DNA of 64,000 nt, from positions 744,001 to 808,000 of the forward strand of contig NZ_CP187926.1 in the NCBI RefSeq assembly GCF_049933045.1. Reading direction: 5' to 3'. Each line of letters starts with the position of its first letter. The stretch's first letter is position 1. Of this stretch, positions 9,469 to 18,959 are shown one piece after another. The notes below the pieces were generated by a model. That model was not told the origin of the DNA and did no database searches. It saw nothing but the letters and a program-made list of their open reading frames with translations. This DNA is from Pseudocolwellia sp049933045 (GTDB lineage Bacteria; Pseudomonadota; Gammaproteobacteria; Enterobacterales; Alteromonadaceae). Both the position numbers and the translations under genes were made by a program.

Positions 9469-11223
9469 TTATTTCCAGTTAGCAACTTTTGCTGCTTGTA
9501 ACTTTTTATAACCATCAAGTAGCTTTTTATGTGTTTCAAAGCCTTCTAAACTTAAGCCAGGGCAATGTAGTCCATCAAATATAACTTTGCCTTCAACAAT
9601 GTCTAAACAACGTTGTGATAGCTCTTTGCCGTACATTAGACCTAAAGATGTTATGTATTCGCTGTACTCACGGGACTCGTCCCACTTTATTTCAAGTAGT
9701 GCTTGTAGACAGCGATATTTACGTTTATTTTCTTCATTGTTTTGATCTAAATGTAATGCCCAGTTTACCCAGTCGATAGCTTGTTCATCTTGTGCAGCTA
9801 AAGCTAATACAGCTTTCATTTCACCTAAACGGAAATCAGCCCAGGTCGTTCCCGCATCTGGCGCTAAACCAATAAATTCTGCGGCAGCTAGTGCGTCGTT
9901 GTATCCGCCTTGCTCTAGTGCGTCTAAAATTTCTAGCCATTCTTCAGTATCACCTTCTTTTAATGTTAAGAAGGCTTCTCTAAATAGTGCGCCATCATTG
10001 TTATTATTCCAAACGATCTCGTCTACAGGGTATATGTCTGACATACCAGGTACTAATATACGACAGGCATATACGTTCAAATGGTTGTAGTCAGAAATTA
10101 ATATATCGTGACCCATATCATGAATAATTTTAACTAAGTTGTCATATTCACTTTGCGTATCGGCATCAAAATCCCAATCAACAAATTCGTAATCTGGTGT
10201 TTCTTTAAAGAAGTCGTAAGAAATGAAACCACTTGAGTCAATGAAATGTAATTCAATGTTATGAGGCGAAGCAATTTCATCTTCATCAAAACTTGGTGGT
10301 TGAAATACATCTAATTGATCTAGGCTTCTGCCTTGCAATAATTCAGTTACCGTTCTCTCTAATGCAACTTCAAAACTTGGATGAGCACCAAATGATGCGA
10401 AAACACTACCATCTTTAGGGTTGATTAACGTAACACTCATTACTGGGTATAAACCACCGAGTGAAGCATCAGCTATTCGTAAATGATAACCGTGGCTTTC
10501 TAGTTCTTTACAGTCTGCTAAAATAGTAGGAAAACGTTCTAATACTGACAATGGCACTTCAGGTAAACAAATACCTTCAGCAATAATTTTGTTTTTAACG
10601 TAACGCTCAAAAACTTCAGACAAACTTTGAACACGCGCTTCGTTTTGCGTATTACCTGCAGACATACCATTACTAACAAAAACATTACCTATAACGTTTA
10701 CAGGTACATAAATGTCTTTATTATCGCGTGCTCGGGTGTAAGGTAGGGCGCAAACACCACGTTCACCGTTTCCTGAGTTCATGTCGTAAAGTTTATCAAT
10801 GGTAATTTCTTGATTTGGATCGAAGTAATTCCATAAACCTTCATCAAGCATGCCTTCAGGAATTGAATCATCTTCACTGAAAAACCATTTTTCATTAGGA
10901 TAATGAACAAAGTCACTGTTTGAAATTTCTTCACCTAAATAATAATCGGCAAAAAAGTAGTTACAGCTTAAACGTTCAAAATATTCACCTAAAGCGCTAG
11001 CTAAACATGATTTAGCTGAAGAACCTTTACCATTTGTAAACATAAGTCCGCAGGTCGCATCTTTAATGTGAACTGAATAGCAATTCTCTAAAGGGTTTAA
11101 CCATGAAGCTTCAACAATATCAAAACCGAAAGAAACGAGCTTTTCTTGCATGGTTGAAATAGATGATTCAAGGTCGCGATCTTTACCTTTAATGAAGGTT
11201 TTTTCGTTTGTGTTTTCAATCAT
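9469..11223 (-). CDS. ycaO: YcaO-type ATP-dependent protein (RimO accessory factor family)
   Basis: 584 residues, matching the 586 of E. coli YcaO. The N-terminal YcaO domain contains the glycine/serine loop GLMFTNGKGSSAKSCLASAL, the EYFERLS segment and the QSLSEVFERYVK helix that contribute to ATP/Mg binding. A C-terminal helical repeat region (about 420-580) is typical of the stand-alone form. In E. coli it assists RimO in methylthiolation of ribosomal protein S12. No precursor peptide, dehydrogenase or E1-like partner lies nearby, so a peptide natural-product role is unlikely. ATG at 11223 has only a weak ribosome-binding site. Confidence 0.9.
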   Translation of the reverse strand: MIENTNEKTFIKGKDRDLESSISTMQEKLVSFGFDIVEASWLNPLENCYSVHIKDATCGLMFTNGKGSSAKSCLASALGEYFERLSCNYFFADYYLGEEISNSDFVHYPNEKWFFSEDDSIPEGMLDEGLWNYFDPNQEITIDKLYDMNSGNGERGVCALPYTRARDNKDIYVPVNVIGNVFVSNGMSAGNTQNEARVQSLSEVFERYVKNKIIAEGICLPEVPLSVLERFPTILADCKELESHGYHLRIADASLGGLYPVMSVTLINPKDGSVFASFGAHPSFEVALERTVTELLQGRSLDQLDVFQPPSFDEDEIASPHNIELHFIDSSGFISYDFFKETPDYEFVDWDFDADTQSEYDNLVKIIHDMGHDILISDYNHLNVYACRILVPGMSDIYPVDEIVWNNNNDGALFREAFLTLKEGDTEEWLEILDALEQGGYNDALAAAEFIGLAPDAGTTWADFRLGEMKAVLALAAQDEQAIDWVNWALHLDQNNEENKRKYRCLQALLEIKWDESREYSEYITSLGLMYGKELSQRCLDIVEGKVIFDGLHCPGLSLEGFETHKKLLDGYKKLQAAKVANWK

Positions 11224-11752
11224 GAAAATGTCTCGACAATAGGTGTAATGAATTAATACGTAATATGGCGATTATTATACCGAAAGCTATAAGGGATACC
11301 ATGCAAAGTGTAATATTTAAATCAGAATTATAAATATTATATTTATAAAATTTTGAGTTTATTTCGAGGTTATCTACTAAGCTTTAGTTGAAGAGTCTTT
11401 TTATCACTTCAAATTCACATAATAAGTTTAATTATTTTAGTTTTAACATTTAACTTATTGGTATCTCTGTACTAAGTTTAAAGGTAGTAGATTGGATATT
11501 AACTGATGAGTTAATATCCTTAGTATATGGTTTTATTGGAATATTTTTTTATTATTGTATTCATTATGTTACTCTTGATAAATATTGCTAGAGTAATGTT
11601 TTAAACGTAATATTTAAAATATTAATATTGATTTAAATGTAGCTGTTTTAAATTGATATTATTTATCAATGGATTGGGTGTATATGTTTTTTGTTCCTGT
11701 TCTGAATAATTAAGTATTCAAACAGAGTGTTGAAAATAGAAAGGATGTAGCT
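11224..11752. other. Divergent intergenic region with a perfect 11-bp dyad
   Basis: 529 bp between ycaO and the GGDEF-EAL gene, very AT-rich, no credible ORF. At 11494-11519 GGATATTAACT and AGTTAATATCC form a perfect inverted repeat around GATG. No T-run follows, so an operator or stable RNA stem is more likely than a terminator. The start of the downstream gene is set by AAGGA at about 11742. Confidence 0.5.
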
Positions 11753-13687
11753 TTGACAAATGTAAGAACTAAGTTTTGGAAGATGTTAGGTTTACTAGCA
11801 ATGATCTTCATTATATTCATTTATGTTCTATTTGTAACTGAACTCACAAAAGCGGTTAAATCACCTGTTTTTAATTATCCAGATGAAGCTTTTGTTTTAA
11901 CCCTAGAAACGCCTTTAAATACCACCGACAATTTAATTAGTACTGCATTATTATTACCTTTGAAAAAACAGGGTGATCAATTAGTTATCTCCTTACACAA
12001 TAGTAAAACACCTAACTTAGTTGTACCTCTTAGAAATGTTACCTTTATTGTATTACTTGGCTTACTTTTCCCTATCGCTGCTTTTGTTATTATTTCGTGC
12101 GTGGTTTATACGTTAGCGATTAATTATCAACGCAGTAAACTAGATAAAATCTTAATGCCAATGTGTGCTCAAGCAGAAGATTTGATCGTAACTTTTGGTA
12201 GTAAAAGCCGAGATAAAAAATCCTATTCAGCTTTGTCGCAACTCAATATCTATATTGAAGATCTCTCTAAATACGCAAGAATTTATCAGATCAATGCAGA
12301 GCAAAGTGCCTTCTGCGATAAACTCACCTCATTAATTAATCGACATAAATTTTTAGAACATATCAATGAACAGATAGCTATTGCTGATGAAACTAAAACT
12401 CGATGTGGTTTGTTGTTCATAGATTTAGACGGTTTTAAACAAGTGAATGATTCGTTTGGTCATTCATTTGGTGATGAAGTTTTGATCCAAGTCGCAGAGC
12501 GTTTAAAAAGTGTCGTTAGAAGCCAAAACTTAAATTATAGTGATAACGAAGAAGACAAAGAATACAACCTCTCACGTTTAGGCGGGGATGAATTTACGTT
12601 ATTCATTCAAGATATTGAAGATCCTGAAATACCTGTAAACATTGCGAATCATGTTTTAAAAGAACTAGAACGAGATTTTGTTCTAGGTAATAAGTTAGTG
12701 AAGATCAGTGCCAGTATCGGTATTGCAATATATCCTGATAGCGCTAATAGCCCAGAGGCTCTTGTTCAAATGGCTGATGTTGCTATGTACAGAGCGAAGA
12801 AAGAAGGGCGCGGTATTTATCGTATTTACTCGCCTGAGATGGGCAGTAAATTAAGACGTTATCATTATCTACTAGAAGAAATGCGTTTAGGTATTGTATC
12901 TAATAGCTTCTTTTTATCATTTCAGCCGATTATTCATGTTGATGGTTGTGCCATTAGTTACTTTGAAGCCTTAGTAAGATGGCAACATCCGATTGAAGGT
13001 ATTATTTCTCCAGCTGAATTTATTCCTATCGCAGAAGACTCTAATCAAATTCTCGTTTTAGGTGATTGGATACTTAACGAAGCTTGTCGTCAGATGTCTG
13101 CTTGGCATCATGCTGGTATGACTAAGACCAAAATTTCTGTCAATGTGTCAGGCGTACAATTAAAACATCGTCCTATTTATGATTGGATTATGGATGCTTT
13201 AAATAAAACAGGCTTACCACCAAGTTCACTGATGTTAGAAATCACAGAATCATGTTTTATAGATATTTCAGAAAACATTATTTATGAATTAGAAAAGCTA
13301 AGAAAAGAAGGCATCTACATTGCTATTGATGATTTTGGTACAGGTTTCAGCTCACTTTCTGTTTTAGCAACCTTACCTGTTGATGTATTAAAAATAGATC
13401 GTATGTTTATTTCTGAAGCTAGCCACAATGAAAAATATCGTAAAATATTGAAATCGATTGTTGAGTTATCTCAACGTTTAGATCTTAAAGTTGTAGCTGA
13501 AGGCATAGAAGAAATAATTCAATTAGAGTTATTGAAATCTTTAGGTGTTGTTTATATTCAGGGTTATTTAATCAGTCGTCCTGAGAGCTCTAGAAATGTA
13601 GGACATAAAGTCTTAAATCAAGGTATGAATCACTTAGCGCATATGGGCACAGGTACTTGGGCACCTTCAAGTTCTCACATTATTTAA
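11753..13687 (+). CDS. Membrane-bound GGDEF-EAL cyclic-di-GMP protein
   Basis: 644 residues from a TTG start with AAGGA 7 nt upstream. Two membrane segments (about 10-30 and 97-122) flank a small periplasmic domain. The GGDEF domain carries an intact GGDEF at 277-281. The EAL domain carries EAL at 405-407, DDFGTGFSS, LKIDRMFI and VVAEGIEE, so it looks catalytically competent as a phosphodiesterase. No RxxD inhibitory site precedes GGDEF; an acidic insert (SDNEEDKEY) sits there instead. Net activity cannot be told from sequence. Monocistronic, with a terminator shared with trpA. Confidence 0.9.
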   Translation: MTNVRTKFWKMLGLLAMIFIIFIYVLFVTELTKAVKSPVFNYPDEAFVLTLETPLNTTDNLISTALLLPLKKQGDQLVISLHNSKTPNLVVPLRNVTFIVLLGLLFPIAAFVIISCVVYTLAINYQRSKLDKILMPMCAQAEDLIVTFGSKSRDKKSYSALSQLNIYIEDLSKYARIYQINAEQSAFCDKLTSLINRHKFLEHINEQIAIADETKTRCGLLFIDLDGFKQVNDSFGHSFGDEVLIQVAERLKSVVRSQNLNYSDNEEDKEYNLSRLGGDEFTLFIQDIEDPEIPVNIANHVLKELERDFVLGNKLVKISASIGIAIYPDSANSPEALVQMADVAMYRAKKEGRGIYRIYSPEMGSKLRRYHYLLEEMRLGIVSNSFFLSFQPIIHVDGCAISYFEALVRWQHPIEGIISPAEFIPIAEDSNQILVLGDWILNEACRQMSAWHHAGMTKTKISVNVSGVQLKHRPIYDWIMDALNKTGLPPSSLMLEITESCFIDISENIIYELEKLRKEGIYIAIDDFGTGFSSLSVLATLPVDVLKIDRMFISEASHNEKYRKILKSIVELSQRLDLKVVAEGIEEIIQLELLKSLGVVYIQGYLISRPESSRNVGHKVLNQGMNHLAHMGTGTWAPSSSHII

Positions 13688-13714
13688 TATTAATACTCAG
13701 TGAAAAAGTAAAAG

Positions 13715-13749
13715 AAAAGGCACTTTATGTTTAATAAAGTGCCTTTTTT
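13715..13749. terminator. Bidirectional terminator between GGDEF-EAL gene and trpA
   Basis: AAAAGGCACTTTA pairs with TAAAGTGCCTTTT around a short loop, with a T-run on the plus side and an A-rich flank that gives U-rich RNA on the minus strand. It serves two convergent transcripts. Confidence 0.88.
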
Positions 13750-13804
13750 ATTTGATTAGCTATGTAAACTTAAGCATTTAAGCTTCGCTCTTTATGATAA
13801 AGAA

Positions 13805-14635
13805 TTAAGCTTTTGTCGCTGCTTTCATGCTGCTAATGAAGTCTGATAAATCATTATTCATCGCAGTATAATCTTCTAAGTTATTTTCAATTATTTTTAC
13901 AACAGCTGAGCCACTTATTGCGCCGACAGCACCAGCTAAAAGCGCTTCTTTTACTTGTTCTGGTGCTGATATACCAAAACCTAATATCGGTGGTGCAGCT
14001 TTGTATTTAGCCAATGTTGCAATTAAAGCATTGGCTGGCATAGCAGCTTTAGTTTCAGCTCCTGTAACACCTGCTCGACTTAATACATAAGTATAACCTG
14101 AGCCGTTTTCAGCAACATGTTGTAAGCTTTCTTCACTTGCATTCGGTGGTGCAATAAATATTTGAGCAATACCATGCTTAAGTGCTGCAGCTTTAAATGG
14201 TGCACATTCTCTAATAGGTAAGTCAGCAATTAATACAGAATCTACACCTGCTTTTGCCATGTCGCCATAAAAAGTGTCTAAGCCACGAGCAAAGATTAAG
14301 TTGCCGTAAAGTAATAAACCAATAGGAATGTTAGGTGCATATTCACGTATTTTAGCAATGATATCGATACAAGTATCAGTAGTTGTTCCTGAATTAATAG
14401 CACGTAAAGCTGCCATTTGAATAGTAAGACCATCTGCACTTGGATCTGAAAAAGGAATACCTAATTCAAGGGCATCAGCACCCGCATCAATAAGGGTTTT
14501 AATAACAGCTAAAGACTGCTCAGCGTTTGGATCGCCAATAGTAACAAAAGGAATAAAAGCCCCTTCATTCTTCGCTTTTAAATCAGCGAAGCATTGATCG
14601 TAACGATAACCTGCATTGTTAGTTGATTGAGTCAT
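13805..14635 (-). CDS. trpA: Tryptophan synthase alpha subunit
   Basis: 276 residues of TIM-barrel TrpA. The catalytic Glu57 (LELGIPFSDP) and Asp68 (ADG) correspond to Glu49 and Asp60 of the Salmonella/E. coli enzyme. The phosphate-binding GFGIS segment lies near the C-terminus. It cleaves indole-3-glycerol phosphate to indole, which is channelled to TrpB. Its ATG overlaps the trpB stop by one base, consistent with translational coupling. Last gene of the trp operon. Confidence 0.98.
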   Translation of the reverse strand: MTQSTNNAGYRYDQCFADLKAKNEGAFIPFVTIGDPNAEQSLAVIKTLIDAGADALELGIPFSDPSADGLTIQMAALRAINSGTTTDTCIDIIAKIREYAPNIPIGLLLYGNLIFARGLDTFYGDMAKAGVDSVLIADLPIRECAPFKAAALKHGIAQIFIAPPNASEESLQHVAENGSGYTYVLSRAGVTGAETKAAMPANALIATLAKYKAAPPILGFGISAPEQVKEALLAGAVGAISGSAVVKIIENNLEDYTAMNNDLSDFISSMKAATKA

Positions 14636-15864
14636 TACGCTTCTCCCTTCTGAGCTTCTAATACAGTATGTACGTGTGCTAAATCTTTATCACCACGACC
14701 TGATAAATTCACTAATATAATGGTTTCTTCAGTAACTGCATCAGCCATTTTAAGAGCATGAGCTAGTGCGTGTGAAGATTCTAATGCTGGAATAATACCT
14801 TCATTCATGGCTAAGGCTTGAAAAGCTTCTAATGCTTCATCATCGTTAATTGGCACATATTGCGCACGACCAGTATCTTTTAAGAAAGCATGTTGAGGAC
14901 CAACAGCAGGGTAGTCTAAACCTGCTGAAATAGAGTAGCTTTCTTCTATCTGACCGTTATCGTCTTGCATAATATAAGTGTAGTTACCGTGTAACATACC
15001 TTTAGTACCAGCTACTAATGTTGCGCCGTGATGATGGGTATTTACACCTTTACCGCCGGCTTCAACACCAATAAGCTTAACGTCTTTATCTTCTATAAAA
15101 TCGTTAAACATACCAATAGCGTTTGAACCACCTCCAACACAAGCCACTACGTAATCAGGTAATCTACCTTCTTCTTCTAAAAGTTGTGCTTTAGCTTCTT
15201 CGCCGATCATTTTTTGAAATTCACGAACAATAGTAGGGAATGGATGAGGACCTGCTGCAGTACCTAAAAGGTAATGAGCGTCTTCATAGTTAGCTGACCA
15301 ATCGCGAAGTGCTTCGTTTACTGCATCTTTTAATGTTCCGCTACCTGCAGTCACAGGAATAACGGTTGCGCCCATTAATTCCATTCTGAATACGTTAGGT
15401 TGTTGACGAGCACAATCTACTGCGCCCATGTAAACACGACACTTTAAACCTAATAATGAACAAGCAATAGCGGTAGCAACACCATGTTGACCTGCGCCTG
15501 TTTCAGCAATTATTTCTGTTTTACCCATACGTTTAGCAAGTAAGGCTTGACCTAATACTTGGTTAGTTTTATGAGCGCCACCGTGTAATAAATCTTCACG
15601 TTTTAGGTAAATTTTAGCTAAAGGATTTTTAACTAAATTTCTACAAAGAGTTAAAGGCGTAGGACGACCTGCGTAGCTTGTAAGTAATTTATTAAATTCG
15701 GCCAAGAAAGCTTCGTCGGTTTGTGAAGCTATAAATTCTTGTTCTAATTGCTCAAGTGCTGGTACTAATAATTCACCAACAAACATACCACCAAATTCAC
15801 CAAAATAAGCAGGTAGTGTTTTTTTAACTTTAGTTTCTGTATTTGTATCTGTGTTAGTTGTCAT
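14635..15864 (-). CDS. trpB: Tryptophan synthase beta subunit
   Basis: 409 residues; a PLP enzyme that joins indole and serine to form tryptophan. The cofactor lysine is Lys99 in HGGAHKTNQ, the phosphate-binding loop is GGGSNAIG, and ETGAGQHG is the conserved substrate-carboxylate loop. It is about 10 residues longer than E. coli TrpB owing to a Thr/Asn-rich N-terminus. It follows trpCF after two bases. Confidence 0.98.
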   Translation of the reverse strand: MTTNTDTNTETKVKKTLPAYFGEFGGMFVGELLVPALEQLEQEFIASQTDEAFLAEFNKLLTSYAGRPTPLTLCRNLVKNPLAKIYLKREDLLHGGAHKTNQVLGQALLAKRMGKTEIIAETGAGQHGVATAIACSLLGLKCRVYMGAVDCARQQPNVFRMELMGATVIPVTAGSGTLKDAVNEALRDWSANYEDAHYLLGTAAGPHPFPTIVREFQKMIGEEAKAQLLEEEGRLPDYVVACVGGGSNAIGMFNDFIEDKDVKLIGVEAGGKGVNTHHHGATLVAGTKGMLHGNYTYIMQDDNGQIEESYSISAGLDYPAVGPQHAFLKDTGRAQYVPINDDEALEAFQALAMNEGIIPALESSHALAHALKMADAVTEETIILVNLSGRGDKDLAHVHTVLEAQKGEA

Positions 15865-15866
15865 TA

Positions 15867-17270
15867 TTAATAGTTCCGTATTTGTGCGAAAACTTGTGAT
15901 AACTTTTCGCTACATTTTATGCCGGGGCTTACTTCAACACCAGAGTTGAGGTCTAAGCCAAATAAGTCGTGCTCAGTCAGTAGGTTGACTGCTTGCGTAA
16001 TATTTTCATTGTTTAAGCCGCCTGCTAAAAAGCAGTTTGATAAGTCTTGCTCGCTATCAGCTAATCCTTGCCAGTTAAACGTTTCTCCACTACCTGCATT
16101 TTTACCATCTAAAACATTATGTTGGATATTGTTTAATGATAATTGCGGAACAGCAGACTCTACACTTTGTGCTTTCCATATTTCACAAGTACCAGCGCCA
16201 TTTTCATTTAATAAGGCTTGTAGCTTGTTAATGTAATCTTGATCTTCTTGACCATGTAATTGCACACCATACAGTGCTAAGTCTTTAGCTAATGTAGCGA
16301 TCTCTTCAATAGCATGATTAACAAAAACACCTACATAGTTAAGAGATGTTTCTTGAGTAACAATCATTTTTGCTTGTTCAGCGGTAATATAGCGTGGCGA
16401 TTTCGTAGCGAAAATTAATCCACCATACACAGTACCTGATTCACTTGCGGCTTTGGCAAACTCAGGAGCCGTTAAACCACATACCTTGTTATTACCCAAA
16501 ATCAGTTTTCTACAAGCAAGATCAATATCTTCTTCAGCCATAACGGAACTACCCACTAAAAAGCCATCTACGGCAGGCGCAAGCTCTCTTACTTGAGCAT
16601 GGGTATAAATACCTGATTCAGAAATAACGAGCCTGTCATCAGGAATGGTTGGTGCGTAATCATAAGTACGAGATATATCAGTAGAAAGATCACGCAGATC
16701 GCGATTGTTTATGCCAATAAGTTTAGCACCTAAAGCAATCGCTCTGTCACGCTCTTCATCGTTAGATATTTCCGTTAAAATAGCTAAGTTGTATTGTTCA
16801 GCAACGGCGGCTAGCTCTTTATATTCTTCATCCGATAAAACACTTAACATCAATAATATAGCGTCAGCGCCATAATAACGGGCTAAATAAACTTGGTAAG
16901 TATCAACAAAAAAATCTTTATTAAGAACAGGACATTTAACTGTATCCGTTACTATTTGAAGATATTCGTGCTTACCTTGAAAGTATTTTTCGTCTGTTAA
17001 TACTGAGATAGCAGCGGCATATTTATCGTAAATAGTACAAATTGCTTTTACATCGAAATCTTCACGAATAAGACCTTTTGAAGGCGAAGCTTTTTTACAT
17101 TCTAAAATAAAGCCCGCTTCAGGTTTTTCAGCAGTACGAGTAAGGGCTTTGTACATATCTTTAGTGGTTGGTACAAGCGAGTCAATAAATGACGCTAGCG
17201 GTAAGCTTTTCTTTAACTCTTCAACGGTAACACGTTTGTCTATTACAATTTTTTCTAAAATATTTGCCAT
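15867..17270 (-). CDS. trpCF: Bifunctional indole-3-glycerol phosphate synthase / phosphoribosylanthranilate isomerase
   Basis: 467 residues, a TrpC-TrpF fusion as in enterobacteria and many gammaproteobacteria. The first half (about 1-255) is IGPS, with FILECKKASPSKG, VLNKDFFVD and LIGINNRDL. The second half (about 262-467) is PRAI, beginning KVCGLT with the catalytic Cys and ending with the ALFGLDLNSGVE-like loop. It catalyses consecutive steps after anthranilate phosphoribosylation. The start lies one base after the trpD stop. Confidence 0.97.
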   Translation of the reverse strand: MANILEKIVIDKRVTVEELKKSLPLASFIDSLVPTTKDMYKALTRTAEKPEAGFILECKKASPSKGLIREDFDVKAICTIYDKYAAAISVLTDEKYFQGKHEYLQIVTDTVKCPVLNKDFFVDTYQVYLARYYGADAILLMLSVLSDEEYKELAAVAEQYNLAILTEISNDEERDRAIALGAKLIGINNRDLRDLSTDISRTYDYAPTIPDDRLVISESGIYTHAQVRELAPAVDGFLVGSSVMAEEDIDLACRKLILGNNKVCGLTAPEFAKAASESGTVYGGLIFATKSPRYITAEQAKMIVTQETSLNYVGVFVNHAIEEIATLAKDLALYGVQLHGQEDQDYINKLQALLNENGAGTCEIWKAQSVESAVPQLSLNNIQHNVLDGKNAGSGETFNWQGLADSEQDLSNCFLAGGLNNENITQAVNLLTEHDLFGLDLNSGVEVSPGIKCSEKLSQVFAQIRNY

Positions 17271-17271
17271 G

Positions 17272-18303
17272 CTATTTTTCAGCCTTTAAGTCTTTATTTG
17301 AAACGCTAACTAAAGTTGTTAGTGTGTTAAATGCTTCGCCTGACGCTAAAACTTTTTCAGCCATCGCTGCAGCATCTTTCAAGTTGTCTGTTCTGTCATG
17401 TAAGTAGAGTAATGCGGCACAATTAATAATAACGGCAGCATTATGGGCAGGTAAGCCTTTGCCTTGTAAAATGCTTTTAATGTAACTCGCATTTTCTTCA
17501 GGTGTTCCACCTTTTATATCTTCAAGGGTATAACGCGACAAGCCGAAATCTTCTGGAGAAATTGTCTTTTCTTGCATTGTACAATTGGCTATTTCAATAA
17601 GTTGTGTTTCACCATGTAAGGCTATTTCATCTAAACCACTACCATGAACAACCCAAGCGCGTTTTACGCCTGTTAATAATAAGCTTTGCGCTATTACAGG
17701 TAATAATTCTGGCGTATAAACACCGAGTAACATGGTTGATGGAAAAGCAGGGTTAACCAAAGGACCTAAAATATTAAACAAGGTTCTTATGCCCATAGCT
17801 TTACGCACAGGACCCGCATACTTAAAACCTGGGTGATACGCTGGCGCATATAAAAAACACAAGTTAGCTTGTGCTAAACACTCGCTTGCTGTTTCAGGCG
17901 ACATAGATAAATTAACACCTAAGGCCTCTAGCAAATCTGCAGAACCCGACATACTCGATACACTGCGGTTACCATGTTTTGCCATTTTTAAACCACAAGC
18001 TGCAGCAAGAATGGCAGCGGTAGTTGAAATGTTAATAGTGTTTGCACCGTCGCCACCTGTACCTACACAATCTGCTACTTCAGTGGTTTGTTTTGGAAAT
18101 GCTGTTGCGCAAGCTCGAACTGCAATGGCTGCCCCTGCAATTTCTTCAGAGCTTTCGCCTTTAACTTTTAAAGCGGTAAGTACCGAAGCTAATAACGACG
18201 GGTCAACATTGCCGTTAAAGGTATCTGTAAAAAATTGCTCTGCAGTTTGCTGACTTAATGATTGTCCATCAACTAACGTTTGTAATAGGTTATTTTTCGA
18301 CAT
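17272..18303 (-). CDS. trpD: Anthranilate phosphoribosyltransferase
   Basis: 343 residues of the stand-alone TrpD type, not fused to a glutaminase as in E. coli. Visible motifs are the PRPP-binding GTGGDGANTINIST, KHGNRSVSS and the downstream GPLVNP segment. It transfers phosphoribose to anthranilate. ATG 18303 is 17 bp from the trpG stop, inside the operon. Confidence 0.97.
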   Translation of the reverse strand: MSKNNLLQTLVDGQSLSQQTAEQFFTDTFNGNVDPSLLASVLTALKVKGESSEEIAGAAIAVRACATAFPKQTTEVADCVGTGGDGANTINISTTAAILAAACGLKMAKHGNRSVSSMSGSADLLEALGVNLSMSPETASECLAQANLCFLYAPAYHPGFKYAGPVRKAMGIRTLFNILGPLVNPAFPSTMLLGVYTPELLPVIAQSLLLTGVKRAWVVHGSGLDEIALHGETQLIEIANCTMQEKTISPEDFGLSRYTLEDIKGGTPEENASYIKSILQGKGLPAHNAAVIINCAALLYLHDRTDNLKDAAAMAEKVLASGEAFNTLTTLVSVSNKDLKAEK

Positions 18304-18320
18304 AATAAATTCCTGAATTC

Positions 18321-18959
18321 CTACACTGTTTTTTGTTGATGTAAACGAGTTAAGTGCTTTAACGTTTGCGCTAATAAATGACTACCATAGGTTGTTAATA
18401 TTGACTCAGGGTGAAACTGAAAGCCTAATGCTGCATCTTGAGAATGCTGAACAGCCATAGGTAAAACCACATCATTGTCAGTCGTAAATTGAGCTATCAT
18501 TTCTATATTATCAGGCATCTCTGTCGCAACTAACGAATGATAACGTGCTACAGGTAATGGATTAGCAATATTTAAAAATGCGCCTTCACCTGTATGTTGA
18601 ATATTTGATGATTTACCGTGAACAATTTCTGGCGCGCGATCAATAACACCACCGTAATGTTGAATAAGTGCTTGATGACCTAAACAAATTCCCAAAATAG
18701 GAAACTTGCCTACAGTTTTAGTAATTAATTCCATCAAACATCCTGCTTGGCTTGGTGTACCAGGCCCAGGAGATAACACTAAAATAACACCTTGAGCATT
18801 ATTTTTAGCTTCATTATTTAGTTGCTCAATAATGTAGTCAGCAGTCAGTGTATTACGATAAATAAGTGGTTCATAACCTAAGCATTTAAACTCGTCTACT
18901 AAGTTATATGTAAAAGAATCTAGGTTATCAAGCATGATGATTTTAGGTAAAGTTGACAT
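18321..18959 (-). CDS. trpG: Anthranilate synthase glutamine amidotransferase component
   Basis: 212 residues of a class I glutaminase. The nucleophile is Cys92 in ILGICLGHQ, with the catalytic His-Glu in FHPES near the C-terminus. It supplies ammonia to TrpE. Its ATG overlaps the trpE stop by one base. TrpG and TrpD are separate genes here, unlike the E. coli TrpGD fusion. Confidence 0.97.
   Translation of the reverse strand: MSTLPKIIMLDNLDSFTYNLVDEFKCLGYEPLIYRNTLTADYIIEQLNNEAKNNAQGVILVLSPGPGTPSQAGCLMELITKTVGKFPILGICLGHQALIQHYGGVIDRAPEIVHGKSSNIQHTGEGAFLNIANPLPVARYHSLVATEMPDNIEMIAQFTTDNDVVLPMAVQHSQDAALGFQFHPESILTTYGSHLLAQTLKHLTRLHQQKTV

Noticed and set aside
9469..11223. YcaO as part of a peptide natural-product (RiPP) cluster
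   Set aside because: Length and C-terminal helical region match the stand-alone YcaO; no precursor peptide or partner enzymes lie nearby.
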